DNA from: Rubinisphaera margarita
GTDB taxonomy: Bacteria > Planctomycetota > Planctomycetia > Planctomycetales > Planctomycetaceae
NCBI RefSeq assembly: GCF_022267515.1
Contig: NZ_JAKFGB010000012.1
Location: 372,001 to 436,000 of the forward strand
DNA length: 64,000 nt
Direction: 5' to 3'
Positions 22,762-31,835 of the stretch are shown piece after piece. Under the pieces are notes generated by a model. The model made no database searches. It was not told the DNA's origin and saw only the letters and a list, made by a program, of their open reading frames with translations. Made by a program: the position numbers and the translations under genes. Every line of letters begins with the position of its first letter. Position 1 is the first letter of the stretch.

Positions 22762-23223
22762 ATGACGCAGAGCATCTCTGAAACCCTGGCAAGCCTGGGA
22801 CTGCAATTGCCGTCCGCACCGGACGCTGTCGGTGCCTACGTGCCGGTCCTGCGGTCGGGGCATCTGGTGATGACAAGCGGCCAGTTGCCGACGATCGGCA
22901 AGGAAGTCGCCTTCCAGGGCCAGGTGGGGCACGACCTGACGCGCGAAGATGGTCGGAATGCCGCGGAGGTCGCCTGCCTGAACGCTCTGGCGCAGATCGC
23001 CAAAGAGGTCGGTGGTCTGGAGAACGTGAAGCGGGTGGTCCGGCTCGAAGGATTCGTGCAGTCAGCAGCCGGCTTTTATGACCAGCCTTACGTGATGAAC
23101 GGAGCTTCGGAGCTGCTGCTCAAGTTGTTTGGCGATGCCGGCAAGCACACGCGTTTCGCGATCGGGTGTAATACCCTGCCGCTCAACGCTGCGGTTGAGC
23201 TGGCTCTGTGGGCCGAAGTCTAA
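22762..23223 (+). CDS. RidA/YjgF-family protein
   Basis: 153 residues, the length of the longer YjgF subfamily. Features: YVPVLRSGHLVMTSGQLP, ARNAAEVACLNALAQ-like helix (GRNAAEVACLNALAQIAKEVGG), and the C-terminal GKHTRFAIGCNTLPLNAAVELALWAEV, where Arg in the strand corresponds to the conserved imine/enamine-binding Arg region. Canonical RidA deaminates reactive enamines, for example from threonine dehydratase; this longer subfamily has no proven substrate. Start ATG 22762 follows GCTGAGGA. Confidence 0.88.
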   Translation: MTQSISETLASLGLQLPSAPDAVGAYVPVLRSGHLVMTSGQLPTIGKEVAFQGQVGHDLTREDGRNAAEVACLNALAQIAKEVGGLENVKRVVRLEGFVQSAAGFYDQPYVMNGASELLLKLFGDAGKHTRFAIGCNTLPLNAAVELALWAEV

Positions 23224-23404
23224 AGCGCTTCAGTCCCACGAAGTTTGTATTCCGAGGGTGTGTATTCTGAAAGTGTCCAACAACGGGGATTCGACGGATC
23301 TCAAGCGAAATCGGCACGTCGTTAATGCCAACGACGCGCCGGTTGATGCCGTCTCCTGTTGGGGACGAGGCGAGGATGCGAAGCGCAGACTTCGCCAGAA
23401 GTGA

Positions 23405-23491
23405 TTACTTCTTATGGCGGATCTTTGCTCGCATACGTCTTTTCTTGCGCCCGATCTTTCGACGTCCTTTACCTGTCTTCTTCGTACCCAT
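23405..23491 (-). CDS. AURKAIP1/COX24-like basic peptide (28 aa)
   Basis: A 28-codon gene, too short for usual length cut-offs: M-G-T-K-K-T-G-K-G-R-R-K-I-G, then Arg/Lys-rich to the end (...MRAKIRHKK). Over half the residues are Lys or Arg. GAGGAAA lies about 9 bases before ATG 23491. Peptides of this pattern are annotated in planctomycetes as AURKAIP1/COX24-domain proteins (the mitochondrial mS38 relatives), which would point to a small ribosome-associated protein; the assignment is by pattern only. Confidence 0.78.
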   Translation of the reverse strand: MGTKKTGKGRRKIGRKKRRMRAKIRHKK

Positions 23492-23675
23492 GCAGGAAAT
23501 TTCCTCTTTCTTTGTCTACTGGTGAATTGCTGATCGACGATCGACAGGGAGAGAAGCTATCAGATCCTTGATAGTTATGCAAACTCAGCCCGGTCCGTCG
23601 AAAATGTTTCCCTCGAACCAGAATCTCTGACTTGTTGAAACAGGCTTGCGGCCAGTTCAATCTCGTATACTATTA

Positions 23676-23681
23676 ACCGTG
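23676..23681 (+). promoter_or_regulatory. Candidate -10 element (TATACT) before the FixJ-type regulator
   Basis: Approximate position within the run CTCGTATACTATTAA at about 23665-23685. No convincing -35 hexamer is present at the right spacing, so this rests on the -10 alone. Confidence 0.25.
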
Positions 23682-23779
23682 ACGATTCGCACATAGCTGG
23701 GCCGGCGTGCTGACATCTCACGAAGCGTCAAAATTTAAGTTAAAGTGATTTGATCCCTATTTCGGGGAGCGGGAGCGGT

Positions 23780-24451
23780 ATGACAGTGCTCACATCTTCA
23801 GCCAGTGCGGCGGGGACGAACCCACGCCTTGGACAAACGGTCTTCATCGTCGACGATAATGAGAGTGTCCGGCTTTCACTCTCTTACCTTCTTCAATCGG
23901 TCCATCTGAACGTGAAAACGTTCGCTTCGGCGAAAGAATTTCTGGAATATGTCGACCCGCACTCCGATGGCTGTGCGATTGTCGACATTCTCATGCCGGA
24001 AATGAGCGGGACCGAGTTGCTGCGGGAATTGCTCAAACGGAAAGTTCTGTTTCCCATCATCATGCTGACCGCACACGCCGACGTGCCAGTCGCGGTTGAG
24101 TCGATGCGACTGGGTGCCTTCGACTTTCTGCAGAAGAGTTGCAGTGAGCAGGAACTGATGGATTGCGTGCTGCACGCTCTGCAGGAAAGCCACGCGCTGC
24201 ATACCAATGTCCATAACGAGCTTGAAGTCCGTAAGCTCATGGCGGGACTTTCTCCGCGTGAAGCCGAAGTGACCGAGCATGTGATCACGGGCCAGACGAG
24301 TCGGGAGATCGCCGCAACTCTGGGGATTTCTCAGAAAACGGTCGATACCCATCGCGCCAACGTGATGAAGAAACTCAAGGTCAGCAATGTAGCGGAGTTA
24401 ATCCGTAAAGTTGTTATGGTTCGCCAGGACTCCAGAACCTCTGACCAGTAA
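23780..24451 (+). CDS. FixJ/NarL-type response regulator
   Basis: 223 residues from ATG 23780 (GGGAGCGG before it; an upstream in-frame start at 23750 is less likely). Receiver domain residues about 18-130: VFIVDDNES (acidic pair), CAIVDILMPEMSG (phosphoacceptor Asp), IIMLTAHAD and FDFLQKSC (conserved Lys). C-terminal LuxR-type HTH: LSPREAEVTEHVITGQTSREIAATLGISQKTVDTHRANVMKKL. No histidine kinase gene is in the window. The gene is 29 bases before ftr and could be read with it, but no functional link is visible. Confidence 0.93.
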   Translation: MTVLTSSASAAGTNPRLGQTVFIVDDNESVRLSLSYLLQSVHLNVKTFASAKEFLEYVDPHSDGCAIVDILMPEMSGTELLRELLKRKVLFPIIMLTAHADVPVAVESMRLGAFDFLQKSCSEQELMDCVLHALQESHALHTNVHNELEVRKLMAGLSPREAEVTEHVITGQTSREIAATLGISQKTVDTHRANVMKKLKVSNVAELIRKVVMVRQDSRTSDQ

Positions 24452-24480
24452 CCGTCTCACCGGACCCGACGATCGACTCG

Positions 24481-25410
24481 ATGAATCGCTTCCGCTGGCG
24501 TAATCTTCTGCTCACGGAGACTTTCGCGGAAGCGTTTTCCGTGACAGGTACGCGAATCCTGGTCACGGCGGAGACCGAACGCTGGGTTGAGATCGCCGCC
24601 CGGGAAGTGACCGGTTACGGGACGAGCGTGATCTCCTGCGATGCCGAAGCGGGGCTCGATCAGATGCTCTGTCCCGAGGAGACTCCCGACGGCCGTCCGG
24701 GAGCCGCGTTGATGTTCTTTACCTTCAACCGCGATGCTCTGGCCAAAGCGATGATCAGCCGCGTCGGGCAATGTCTGCTCACCTGCCCGACCACAGCCGT
24801 GTTCAACGGGGTCGATCTTTCAGACGAAGAACCGAAGTTCATCGATCTGGGAAATCAACTCCGGTACTTCGGCGACGGCTTCCAGGCGTCCAAAGTTATC
24901 GGCGATCGTCGTTACTGGCGGATCCCGGTTATGGATGGAGAGTTTCTCTGTGAAGATCGCATCGAGAGCTTTCGCGGCGTCGCTGGCGGGAATGTTCTGA
25001 TCGGCGGTGAGACACAAGCTGCTGCACTGCGGGCGGCTGAATCCGCGACGGATGCCATGCGGGAATGTCCGCAGGTAATTCTCCCCTTCCCCGGCGGCAT
25101 CGTGCGGAGTGGAAGCAAGGTTGGCTCGCGGTACAAAGCCCTGAGAGCCAGTACTTATGATGCTTACTGTCCGACTCTGAAAGCGCGAACCGAGACCTGT
25201 CTGCTGCCGGAAACTTCTGCGGTCTACGAGATCGTCATTGATGGGCGGTCCGCCGATCATGTGGGTGCGGCGATGCGGGCGGGACTGGATGCGCTCTCTG
25301 AGTGCGACGGCGTTACAGAGGTTTCTGCCGGAAATTACGGGGGGAAACTGGGGAAGCATCACTTCCACCTGCGAGCTCTGACGGAGGAAACTGCCACGGC
25401 GAGTCGATAA
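24481..25410 (+). CDS. ftr: Formylmethanofuran:tetrahydromethanopterin formyltransferase (Ftr)
   Basis: 309 residues, close to the known Ftr length (about 300). Matches the family in its start (LTETFAEAFSVTGTRILVTAET) and in CPTTAVFNG, FGDGFQASK, FRGVAGGNVLIGG, GIVRSGSKVGSRYK and GKLGKHHFHL, in the expected order. Ftr moves the formyl group between methanofuran and tetrahydromethanopterin; planctomycetes carry this C1 pathway and use it mainly for formaldehyde oxidation. No other C1 gene (fmd, mch, mtd) lies here, so the pathway genes are dispersed. GTG or ATG choice is clear: ATG 24481. Confidence 0.93.
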   Translation: MNRFRWRNLLLTETFAEAFSVTGTRILVTAETERWVEIAAREVTGYGTSVISCDAEAGLDQMLCPEETPDGRPGAALMFFTFNRDALAKAMISRVGQCLLTCPTTAVFNGVDLSDEEPKFIDLGNQLRYFGDGFQASKVIGDRRYWRIPVMDGEFLCEDRIESFRGVAGGNVLIGGETQAAALRAAESATDAMRECPQVILPFPGGIVRSGSKVGSRYKALRASTYDAYCPTLKARTETCLLPETSAVYEIVIDGRSADHVGAAMRAGLDALSECDGVTEVSAGNYGGKLGKHHFHLRALTEETATASR

Positions 25411-25459
25411 GATGGCTTCTTTCGCCCATGACTGACAGTAACTTCCGAAGCTCCATCGT

Positions 25460-27463
25460 ATGAACGACGCCACCGCCGACGTATCTCCCCCTCTTGCTGT
25501 TCCGGGGACCGCTGCCGTTACACGCTGGGAGAAACTTGCTGTTCTCCTGTTAATCCTGATCAATATCGGTTTGATGCTGGCCCGTCTCAGTTCGGCCGAT
25601 GCGCTCGGGAGTGCGAACGACCGCTCGCGCTGGTGCACCGTCTGGTCGCTGGCGGCTCGTGGGACCTACACCATCGACGAAGTGATACTGTTTCCCGGCT
25701 GGGACACGATCGACAAAGTGCGGCACGAGGGGAACTTCTATTCCACCAAACCGCCGCTCTATCCGACGATGCTGGCCGGACTCTACTGGAGTATTCACCG
25801 CGTCACCGGGTGGAGCCTGATTACTGAAACCGATCTCGTTGCCCAGGTGATTCTGCTCCTCGTGAATCTCATTCCCTTCTGGATCGCGCTGTATCTGTTC
25901 TGGAGAATGCTGTGCACGTTCCAGTTTCCGCCACCTGTTCGCGTCGCCGTGCTGGCGATGCTGGCGTTCGCGGTTCCGGTGTTGCCATATCTCACGGTGC
26001 TCAACAATCACTCGATTGCGGTGGTCACACTGATTTACTCGCTTTACTGCGCGACCCGTATTCAGGAAGCGAAGCGGATGGGAGCGGACCCGGGCTCGCG
26101 GCGACTGGCAATCTGGTACATGGGAGCCGGTTTCTGGGCGGCATTCACCTGCTGTAACGAACTGCCAGCCGCCCTGTTCGGCATCGCGATCTTTGCGGCT
26201 TTGTGTCTGATCGACTGGCGTCGAACGTTGATCTGGTTCGTTCCGGCGGCTTTGATTCCACTCATCGGTTTCTTCGTGACTAATTACGCCGCGACCGGAG
26301 GCTGGAAGCCGATCTACATGTACTACGGGACCGAGAAATACGAGTACGTGCATCGCGGCATCCCGAGTTACTGGTCCGATCCCAAGGGCGTTGATAAAGC
26401 ACGCGACAGTGTGCCGGAATATGTCTTCCATTGTCTGGTCGGACATCACGGCATCTTCTCGCTGACTCCGCTGTTCCTGTTGTTCCTGCCGGGGATCCTG
26501 AGAGGAACCCGAGCGAAGATTCGCTGGCAGAAAAACTGGCACGCCATTGGCGTGGCGTTAACCGTGGCGATCCTGCTCTTTTACTGGAAGCGGACCGAGA
26601 ACTACAACTACGGTGGAGTCAGTGTGGCGCTCCGGTGGACTCTCTGGCTCGTCCCGTTCTGGCTGCTGTTAATCGCGGAGTTCCTGCGAACCAGCTGGGA
26701 GCACCGGAGGGTGGCCCTCGTTCTGACGGTTCTCACGATTCCTTCAATGTTTTCCGCCTGGGCTCCGTGGAATACGCCGTGGCAGCAGCCCTGGCTGTTC
26801 ACGCTGATGACTCAACAGGGGTGGATTGATTACTCCGACCCGTCCCCGAAGCTCGAAACTCCGATTGGAAGCTGGTTGACAACATTGCCTGATCAGGCGG
26901 AAGTCGACAGCGACTATTGGGTGGAATTCTACACCGGGACGGGAATCAACATTCGACTCGCGGATCTCGGCCCTGCGGAAGCGGAAGGGCAACCGGCTCG
27001 GCAGATCTCGTTCCAGGAGCGGGACGGCGAGAACATCGAACGTTCCCGCACGTTGACTGTCAGCCTCGAAGGTGTCCGCGCCGGATCCGATCCTGATGAG
27101 TATCTGCTTACATGGGAAGATTCGAACGAGGAAGCGACTCGGGAAGACCAGGTTCGGCTGCTGCGGGGAATGCCCCGGCCGCAAACGTTCAGTCGGAGTC
27201 TCGATCGCTTTTTGTTCCTGCCCATCCGTGAGGATGCCTTTCAATGTGTGCGGACGGCGGCAAAGGTCTGGGTGCCAATCGGGCCGGAGGAAGATAAAAA
27301 CTATCTTCAGCACCGTGTCGATCTGTGGACCTCTGCCGAGATTCCATTTGGCATGGCTCAACTGCAGTTGTCCCGATCCGAACGAGCGAGCAATCTCATG
27401 TTTGCCCGGGAAACATGGCGGGTCGTGCAGGTCGGCAAGCTGATCCCGGCAACGAAGGAATGA
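25460..27463 (+). CDS. Polytopic membrane protein, GT-C/ArnT-like architecture
   Basis: 667 residues. The first 430 hold about ten hydrophobic segments, starting with LAVLLLILINIGLMLARL and including LAMLAFAVPVLPYLTVL, AALFGIAIFAALCLI and LIWFVPAALIPLIGFF. The first loop contains an N-D-R-S-R-W block and the second WDTIDKVRHEGNFYSTKPPLYP, reminiscent of GT39-type (dolichyl-phosphate-mannose-type) loops. The C-terminal 230 residues are a soluble, probably beta-rich domain. A lipid-linked glycosyl transfer role is likely by analogy but not proven. Confidence 0.75.
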   Translation: MNDATADVSPPLAVPGTAAVTRWEKLAVLLLILINIGLMLARLSSADALGSANDRSRWCTVWSLAARGTYTIDEVILFPGWDTIDKVRHEGNFYSTKPPLYPTMLAGLYWSIHRVTGWSLITETDLVAQVILLLVNLIPFWIALYLFWRMLCTFQFPPPVRVAVLAMLAFAVPVLPYLTVLNNHSIAVVTLIYSLYCATRIQEAKRMGADPGSRRLAIWYMGAGFWAAFTCCNELPAALFGIAIFAALCLIDWRRTLIWFVPAALIPLIGFFVTNYAATGGWKPIYMYYGTEKYEYVHRGIPSYWSDPKGVDKARDSVPEYVFHCLVGHHGIFSLTPLFLLFLPGILRGTRAKIRWQKNWHAIGVALTVAILLFYWKRTENYNYGGVSVALRWTLWLVPFWLLLIAEFLRTSWEHRRVALVLTVLTIPSMFSAWAPWNTPWQQPWLFTLMTQQGWIDYSDPSPKLETPIGSWLTTLPDQAEVDSDYWVEFYTGTGINIRLADLGPAEAEGQPARQISFQERDGENIERSRTLTVSLEGVRAGSDPDEYLLTWEDSNEEATREDQVRLLRGMPRPQTFSRSLDRFLFLPIREDAFQCVRTAAKVWVPIGPEEDKNYLQHRVDLWTSAEIPFGMAQLQLSRSERASNLMFARETWRVVQVGKLIPATKE

Positions 27464-27513
27464 CGAACTTATGCGGGGCCGATGCGAAGTCGGCACCCGC
27501 GTCAGGTCATCCT

Positions 27514-28881
27514 TTATTCGACCGGTTCAATCGAATCTGGTTTCTGCCAGGGGACTTCGCCGTAGTACTGAATCTGTCGGCGAAGTGCAGCCGAGAGCTC
27601 GTTGAAGATCCGCGGGGCCTTTGTCGCGAGATTGTTCTGCTCCTGCGGATCCTGCTTCAGGTTATAAAGTTCGAGTGGTTCAAACGGGCTGTTCTGGAGC
27701 AGTTTCCATTCGCCACGAATGACGGCCTCGATGGTCTTGCCACCATATCGTTGCCCCCCTTCCCTGCGGCGGAAGAACCAGTGATTCCGCAGTTCTGGCT
27801 GAGACTCTCCCCGCAGAGTCGGCAGGAAGGAGCGGGAGTCGAGTCCCGCTGGAACGTCGACGTTCGCCGTGGCTAAAAGAGTTGGGAAGAGATCCATTGA
27901 GAGCACTCGGGAATCGGTGGTCGAGCCTGGCTGAATTTTCCCCGGCCAGACGACCGCGCCAGGGACTTTCAACCCCCCCTCGTAAACGCTTTGTTTACCA
28001 TCCCGAAGCGGGCCATTGTTCGCTCCGACGTTGAGCTGTCCGCCGTTGTCGGACGTAAAGACGACCAAGGTGTTGTCCTTAAGCCCCGTTTTGTCGAGAC
28101 AGTCCATAACCCGGCCAATTCCGTGGTCGAGGTGCTCGATGAGCGCCACGAGTTTGGCTCGTGTCTCGGTCATCTCCGGCTCGCGTTCGCGAACCTTCTT
28201 CAGCCAGTCTTCCGGCGGTTGAATCGGCGTATGAGGAGCATTGTAGGCCAGATACAGAAAGAACGGCTTATCGGGGTGTTCGGCTCGTTCTTCGAGATAG
28301 TCGCAGGACCAGTCCGTGAACAAATCGGTGGCGTGTCCTTCGGGAGTGATCGTCTCCTCGTTGAGCCGCATGTAATTGATGTCATGACGCCGGTGATGGT
28401 AGTAGTCGTCCATCATGTCGCCGAGGAAGCCGTGAAAATGGTCGAAACCGCGATCGTTGGGGCGGTTCGGCTCTTCATAACCCAGATGCCACTTGCCGAC
28501 GATGGCGGTATGGTAGCCGGCCCCTTTCAGGACATCGGCGATCGTTCGGGCTTCGGGAGCTAGGTAGCCCCAGTTGTTGTCGCTATGAGTACGAATGACG
28601 CCCTGCACTCCGACGCGATCCTGATACTGGCCGGTAAGGAGAGCGGCTCGGGTGGGCGAACAGACCGGGCAGTTCGCATAGAAGTTCGTGAACTTCATTC
28701 CTTCCGAAATCAGCTGGTCGATTCGCGGTGACTCAAGGTCTGGCGCTCCGTAACTGGAGAGATCTCCGTAGCCGAGATCATCGCAGAGGATAACCAGCAG
28801 ATTGGGGCGTTCCGCCGCTCGCGTCGTGCTCACACACGAGACGAGCAGAAGTCCAACGGCGAGCGCGGTCCGAATCCTCAT
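27514..28881 (-). CDS. Exported sulfatase
   Basis: 455 residues from ATG 28881 (AAAGGAA before it). Signal peptide MRIRTALAVGLLLVSCVSTTRA. Metal-binding LCDDLGYGDLSSYG; the formylglycine motif CSPTR at residues 74-78 (anaerobic/Cys-type, needing a maturase); GKWHLG and the later SDNGGQLN also match. Cleaves sulfate esters from an unknown sulfated polysaccharide or lipid. Planctomycetes hold many such enzymes. No sulfate-polysaccharide utilisation partner is adjacent except possibly ATP sulfurylase 12 kb away, which is probably unrelated. Confidence 0.95.
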   Translation of the reverse strand: MRIRTALAVGLLLVSCVSTTRAAERPNLLVILCDDLGYGDLSSYGAPDLESPRIDQLISEGMKFTNFYANCPVCSPTRAALLTGQYQDRVGVQGVIRTHSDNNWGYLAPEARTIADVLKGAGYHTAIVGKWHLGYEEPNRPNDRGFDHFHGFLGDMMDDYYHHRRHDINYMRLNEETITPEGHATDLFTDWSCDYLEERAEHPDKPFFLYLAYNAPHTPIQPPEDWLKKVREREPEMTETRAKLVALIEHLDHGIGRVMDCLDKTGLKDNTLVVFTSDNGGQLNVGANNGPLRDGKQSVYEGGLKVPGAVVWPGKIQPGSTTDSRVLSMDLFPTLLATANVDVPAGLDSRSFLPTLRGESQPELRNHWFFRRREGGQRYGGKTIEAVIRGEWKLLQNSPFEPLELYNLKQDPQEQNNLATKAPRIFNELSAALRRQIQYYGEVPWQKPDSIEPVE

Positions 28882-28966
28882 TGAGACTGTTCCTTTCAAC
28901 GGTAGTGCTGTCGATGAGGCTTTCAGTGTTTCGAGCCCGGAGGGATTGTGCAACCGACGCGGCGAC

Positions 28967-29857
28967 TCAACGGAAGACGCGGTGGATCTCTTCCATCTGC
29001 AGGATCGTCGCCTGATAGCCAAGTTCGATCAGCCGCACCGCAGAAGAAAAATCGTACCACGGGACGTGAGCGACATTCGGACGGATGAGCACATCGGCCT
29101 GGTGACGAACGTGCTTTCGCCAGTAGTTTTCCCCAATTTCATCGACGCGAATCAAGACTTCGAGTGCCGTCTTTGGCCGCGCTCCGGGGACGATTTCGGT
29201 ATTCACCTCGACGGCAATGACCGGGGCTTCGGCGTAAGACTGAGCAATCCGGGCGGGAAGAGCGCAGAAAGTTCCGGTATCGCAAAGCAGCAAATCGCCG
29301 AACGGCACTGGCGGAAAAATCCCCGGCAGCGAGGACGAGCCCTTCACTGCATCGCGCAGCGAGCCACTCTCGATGACAACCTGATGCCCGCTGACCAGAT
29401 CGACGGCTACGATTGAGAGCGGGATCGGCAACTGTTCGATATTCACGTCGTCGACCAGATTCTCGACGACATCGTCCAGGAGAACGCCCGGCAGCATGCC
29501 CGGTTGCATCAGCACGCGCCGAAAGAGGCTGTGGGCCTTCAAGAACTGCTCGATTCGCACGTACCAGGAGAAATACCCCAGCATTTCTCGCTCCGCAGGA
29601 TCTCCCTGCAGTCCGAACAGACTTCGCTGATGGATCTGGAATCGTTCGGAAAGAAGATAGTGGACCGCTCGCTGTCGGACGCGACTGTAATCGAGACCAC
29701 TGGCGAACAGGGCTCCCACCAGACTGCCCATACTCACACCGACAATTCGCTGGACGGTGTATCCGGCATCGGTAAGTGCCTGGACAACGCCAATGTGGGC
29801 CAGTCCGCGGGCTCCGCCTCCGCCCAACGCCAGTGTGATCTTGCGGCTCTCAGTCAT
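28967..29857 (-). CDS. Patatin-like phospholipase
   Basis: 296 residues from ATG 29857. Oxyanion motif LALGGGGARGLAHIGV (residues 9-24), nucleophile elbow GVSMGS with Ser42, and the dyad Asp in the CDTGT segment (family DGG/DGA, here D-T-G). Rssa-like subfamily. Expected to hydrolyse acyl esters of phospholipids; the unusual D-T-G should be checked. A TATAAT box lies 45 bases upstream on the minus strand. Confidence 0.92.
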   Translation of the reverse strand: MTESRKITLALGGGGARGLAHIGVVQALTDAGYTVQRIVGVSMGSLVGALFASGLDYSRVRQRAVHYLLSERFQIHQRSLFGLQGDPAEREMLGYFSWYVRIEQFLKAHSLFRRVLMQPGMLPGVLLDDVVENLVDDVNIEQLPIPLSIVAVDLVSGHQVVIESGSLRDAVKGSSSLPGIFPPVPFGDLLLCDTGTFCALPARIAQSYAEAPVIAVEVNTEIVPGARPKTALEVLIRVDEIGENYWRKHVRHQADVLIRPNVAHVPWYDFSSAVRLIELGYQATILQMEEIHRVFR

Positions 29858-29900
29858 GGTGCCATCTCTGCTGCAGGAATCGACAGGTGTGGATTCGCTG

Positions 29901-29929
29901 ATTATAGACTGAGATCCCACGATGGGAAA
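29901..29929 (-). promoter_or_regulatory. Candidate promoter of the patatin gene
   Basis: On the minus strand a perfect TATAAT (29906-29901) with a weak TTTCCC 17 bases upstream; 45 bases before ATG 29857. Confidence 0.4.
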
Positions 29930-29952
29930 TTGGGATCGGGAAAGCGGCAGGG

Positions 29953-29980
29953 TTGATCGCGGCATCGCCGTGACTATACT
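29953..29980 (+). promoter_or_regulatory. Candidate promoter of the peroxiredoxin gene
   Basis: TTGATC (29953-29958), a 16-base spacer and TATACT (29975-29980). It would start a leader of about 300 bases before ATG 30285. Confidence 0.45.
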
Positions 29981-30284
29981 TTTTGTGAATCTCACCGAAC
30001 TGCTGTTGCTTCGCTGCAGCACTTTCTCTGGTCGAGACGCTTCCGGTGAGTTGCTGTACGCTCGCGAAGGGACCCCGGCTGATCGGCCGGTTCGACAACG
30101 ATGTCAGTTGATCGCGGTCCGGAATTCAGCGGCTGTTCAGGATGAATCAGTCGGCAGAGCAGAGACGACCCGTTTGGTCGTCAAATCAACGCGCCAGAAG
30201 TGGGACAGGAAGAAGACTCTCTCCCCGCCCGTGCGGTGGAGTTCGCAATCCAAACACTGAAACGTTCAACTCAGGAGAATGTGA

Positions 30285-30827
30285 ATGACGGCTCAAATTG
30301 GTCAACCGGCACCGGAGTTCGAAGTCCAGGCGTATCACCGGGACAAGGACAACACCGATGGTCAGTTCAGCACGATTAAACTGTCCGACTTCAGCGGCAA
30401 GTGGGTCTGCCTCTTCTTCTACCCGCTCGACTTCACCTTTGTCTGCCCGACTGAAATCGTGGCCTTCAACGATGCTCTCGGCGAATTCGAAGACCGCGAC
30501 TGCGTCGTGCTGACCGGCAGCACCGACAGCGCTTACAGCCACAAGGGCTGGTGCGACAGTCACGGCGATCTGGCCAAATTGAAGTATCCGATGCTGGCTG
30601 ACACGAATCACAACCTGTCCCGCGCCTACGGTGTTCTGCACCCGGAAAAGGGCATCGCTTACCGCGGGATCTTCCTGATCGATCCGCACGGCGTGCTCCG
30701 CTACGTCGCCATCCACGATCTGAGCGTGGGCCGCAATGTCGAAGAAATCCTGCGAGTGCTCGACGCTCTGCAGACCGACAAGCTCTGCCCCTGCAACTGG
30801 AAGAAGGGCGAAGAAACGATCAACTAG
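30285..30827 (+). CDS. 2-Cys peroxiredoxin (AhpC/Prx1-like)
   Basis: 180 residues. Peroxidatic Cys54 in FTFVCPTE and resolving Cys168 in LCPCNWKKG, the layout of typical 2-Cys peroxiredoxins; the arginine that orients the peroxide is expected near RGIFLIDPHGVLR. CAGGAGAATG before ATG 30285 gives a good ribosome site. Reduces H2O2 and organic peroxides, probably with thioredoxin. Followed by a clean terminator, so a single-gene unit. Confidence 0.95.
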   Translation: MTAQIGQPAPEFEVQAYHRDKDNTDGQFSTIKLSDFSGKWVCLFFYPLDFTFVCPTEIVAFNDALGEFEDRDCVVLTGSTDSAYSHKGWCDSHGDLAKLKYPMLADTNHNLSRAYGVLHPEKGIAYRGIFLIDPHGVLRYVAIHDLSVGRNVEEILRVLDALQTDKLCPCNWKKGEETIN

Positions 30828-30855
30828 TTTGATTGTTCGCTCATAACAGAAACAG

Positions 30856-30886
30856 AAACGGCAGCCAGATTGGCTGCCGTTTTTTA
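30856..30886 (+). terminator. Intrinsic terminator after peroxiredoxin
   Basis: 12-base stem (AAACGGCAGCCA / TGGCTGCCGTTT) with a 3-base loop, running into TTTTTT. Confidence 0.9.
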
Positions 30887-30912
30887 TTGGATGGACACCG
30901 TTGAGCGGTCGC

Positions 30913-31593
30913 TCAGGACTTCTTCTTGGCTCGTTCGACGCGAGCTTCCGCCTTGCGACCACGCAGTGCCTGCAGTTCTTCCGACTGTCCCCACAGGTAG
31001 AACAGGAAGCCCGCAACGATGCCGACTGCTGATGCGGACAGAACCGCGGCCGGACTGCTGGTGAAGGCCGAGTTCTCCGTTGCGGCCTGGGTTGTCAGGA
31101 ACAGACCGACGAGGCTGATGATCAAGCCCTGGGCGTCGGTTAACAGCTGAGCGATACTGAAGCCGCCGTGGGCCAGCACGGCCAGTTTGGCCAGAACGAG
31201 CTGGAGCGCAAAGCTCACCACGCCGCTGACCATGAAGGTGAACGCCAGCCAGTGGAACCACGAGAAGGACAGATATTCGGCCATTGCGTAAATCGGCTGG
31301 AGGATGCCTGCGCTGTACTCTTTGGCCTGGGGAGACTCGTCGATCTGCCTGGCGATCTCTTCCGATTTCTTGTTCGCAAAATCGATCGCTTCTTTAGTGG
31401 TTTCCTGCACCTTGTCGGCGACTTCTTTGGTGGTATCAGCCGCGTCGTCGAGCATTTCCGAATCGCTGGTTCCTTCCGGTTCGGCCGTCGTCGTGACTGG
31501 AGCCGGCGTTGGGGCTTCCTCCTGTGCCGATGTTGCTTCCAACGCGACCGCGAATGAACTGAGCATGACAAACGACAACAGGGCGAGCTTCAT
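30913..31593 (-). CDS. Membrane protein of unknown function with signal peptide and amphipathic linker
   Basis: 226 residues. Signal peptide MKLALLSFVMLSSFAVALEATSA, then a Pro/Thr/Glu-rich stretch, an amphipathic helix of repeating TKEVADKV/ETTKEAI-like units (residues about 50-80) and three hydrophobic segments (about 112-138, 150-172, 180-200), with a basic C-terminus. No known family recognised. Convergent with peroxiredoxin and without an obvious partner. Confidence 0.7.
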   Translation of the reverse strand: MKLALLSFVMLSSFAVALEATSAQEEAPTPAPVTTTAEPEGTSDSEMLDDAADTTKEVADKVQETTKEAIDFANKKSEEIARQIDESPQAKEYSAGILQPIYAMAEYLSFSWFHWLAFTFMVSGVVSFALQLVLAKLAVLAHGGFSIAQLLTDAQGLIISLVGLFLTTQAATENSAFTSSPAAVLSASAVGIVAGFLFYLWGQSEELQALRGRKAEARVERAKKKS

Positions 31594-31762
31594 CGATCTT
31601 CCTCCACTCCGGGTAGTGTTTAATCTGCAGGGGTATTCGTAGCAGTGCCGTCTATCTTAGCGGAAAAATGCGAAACTTCCGCAGGATTCCGACGAGATTG
31701 CGATGAGGCCGGGAGAAGATTCTGGACAGATTCGCACCTGCGTCGTAGGCTTGTCCATAAGT

Positions 31763-31835
<73 letters not shown>

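Larger units (their letters stand above)
29858..30284. other. 427-base divergent intergenic region
   Basis: Carries back-to-back candidate promoters for patatin (minus) and peroxiredoxin (plus). Beyond the promoters I see no hairpin, riboswitch or believable coding frame; a peroxiredoxin leader of about 300 bases is implied. Confidence 0.5.

Noticed and set aside
29922..30260. 112-residue plus-strand frame in the patatin-peroxiredoxin gap
   Set aside because: Poor composition, overlaps the candidate promoter and lacks a Shine-Dalgarno.
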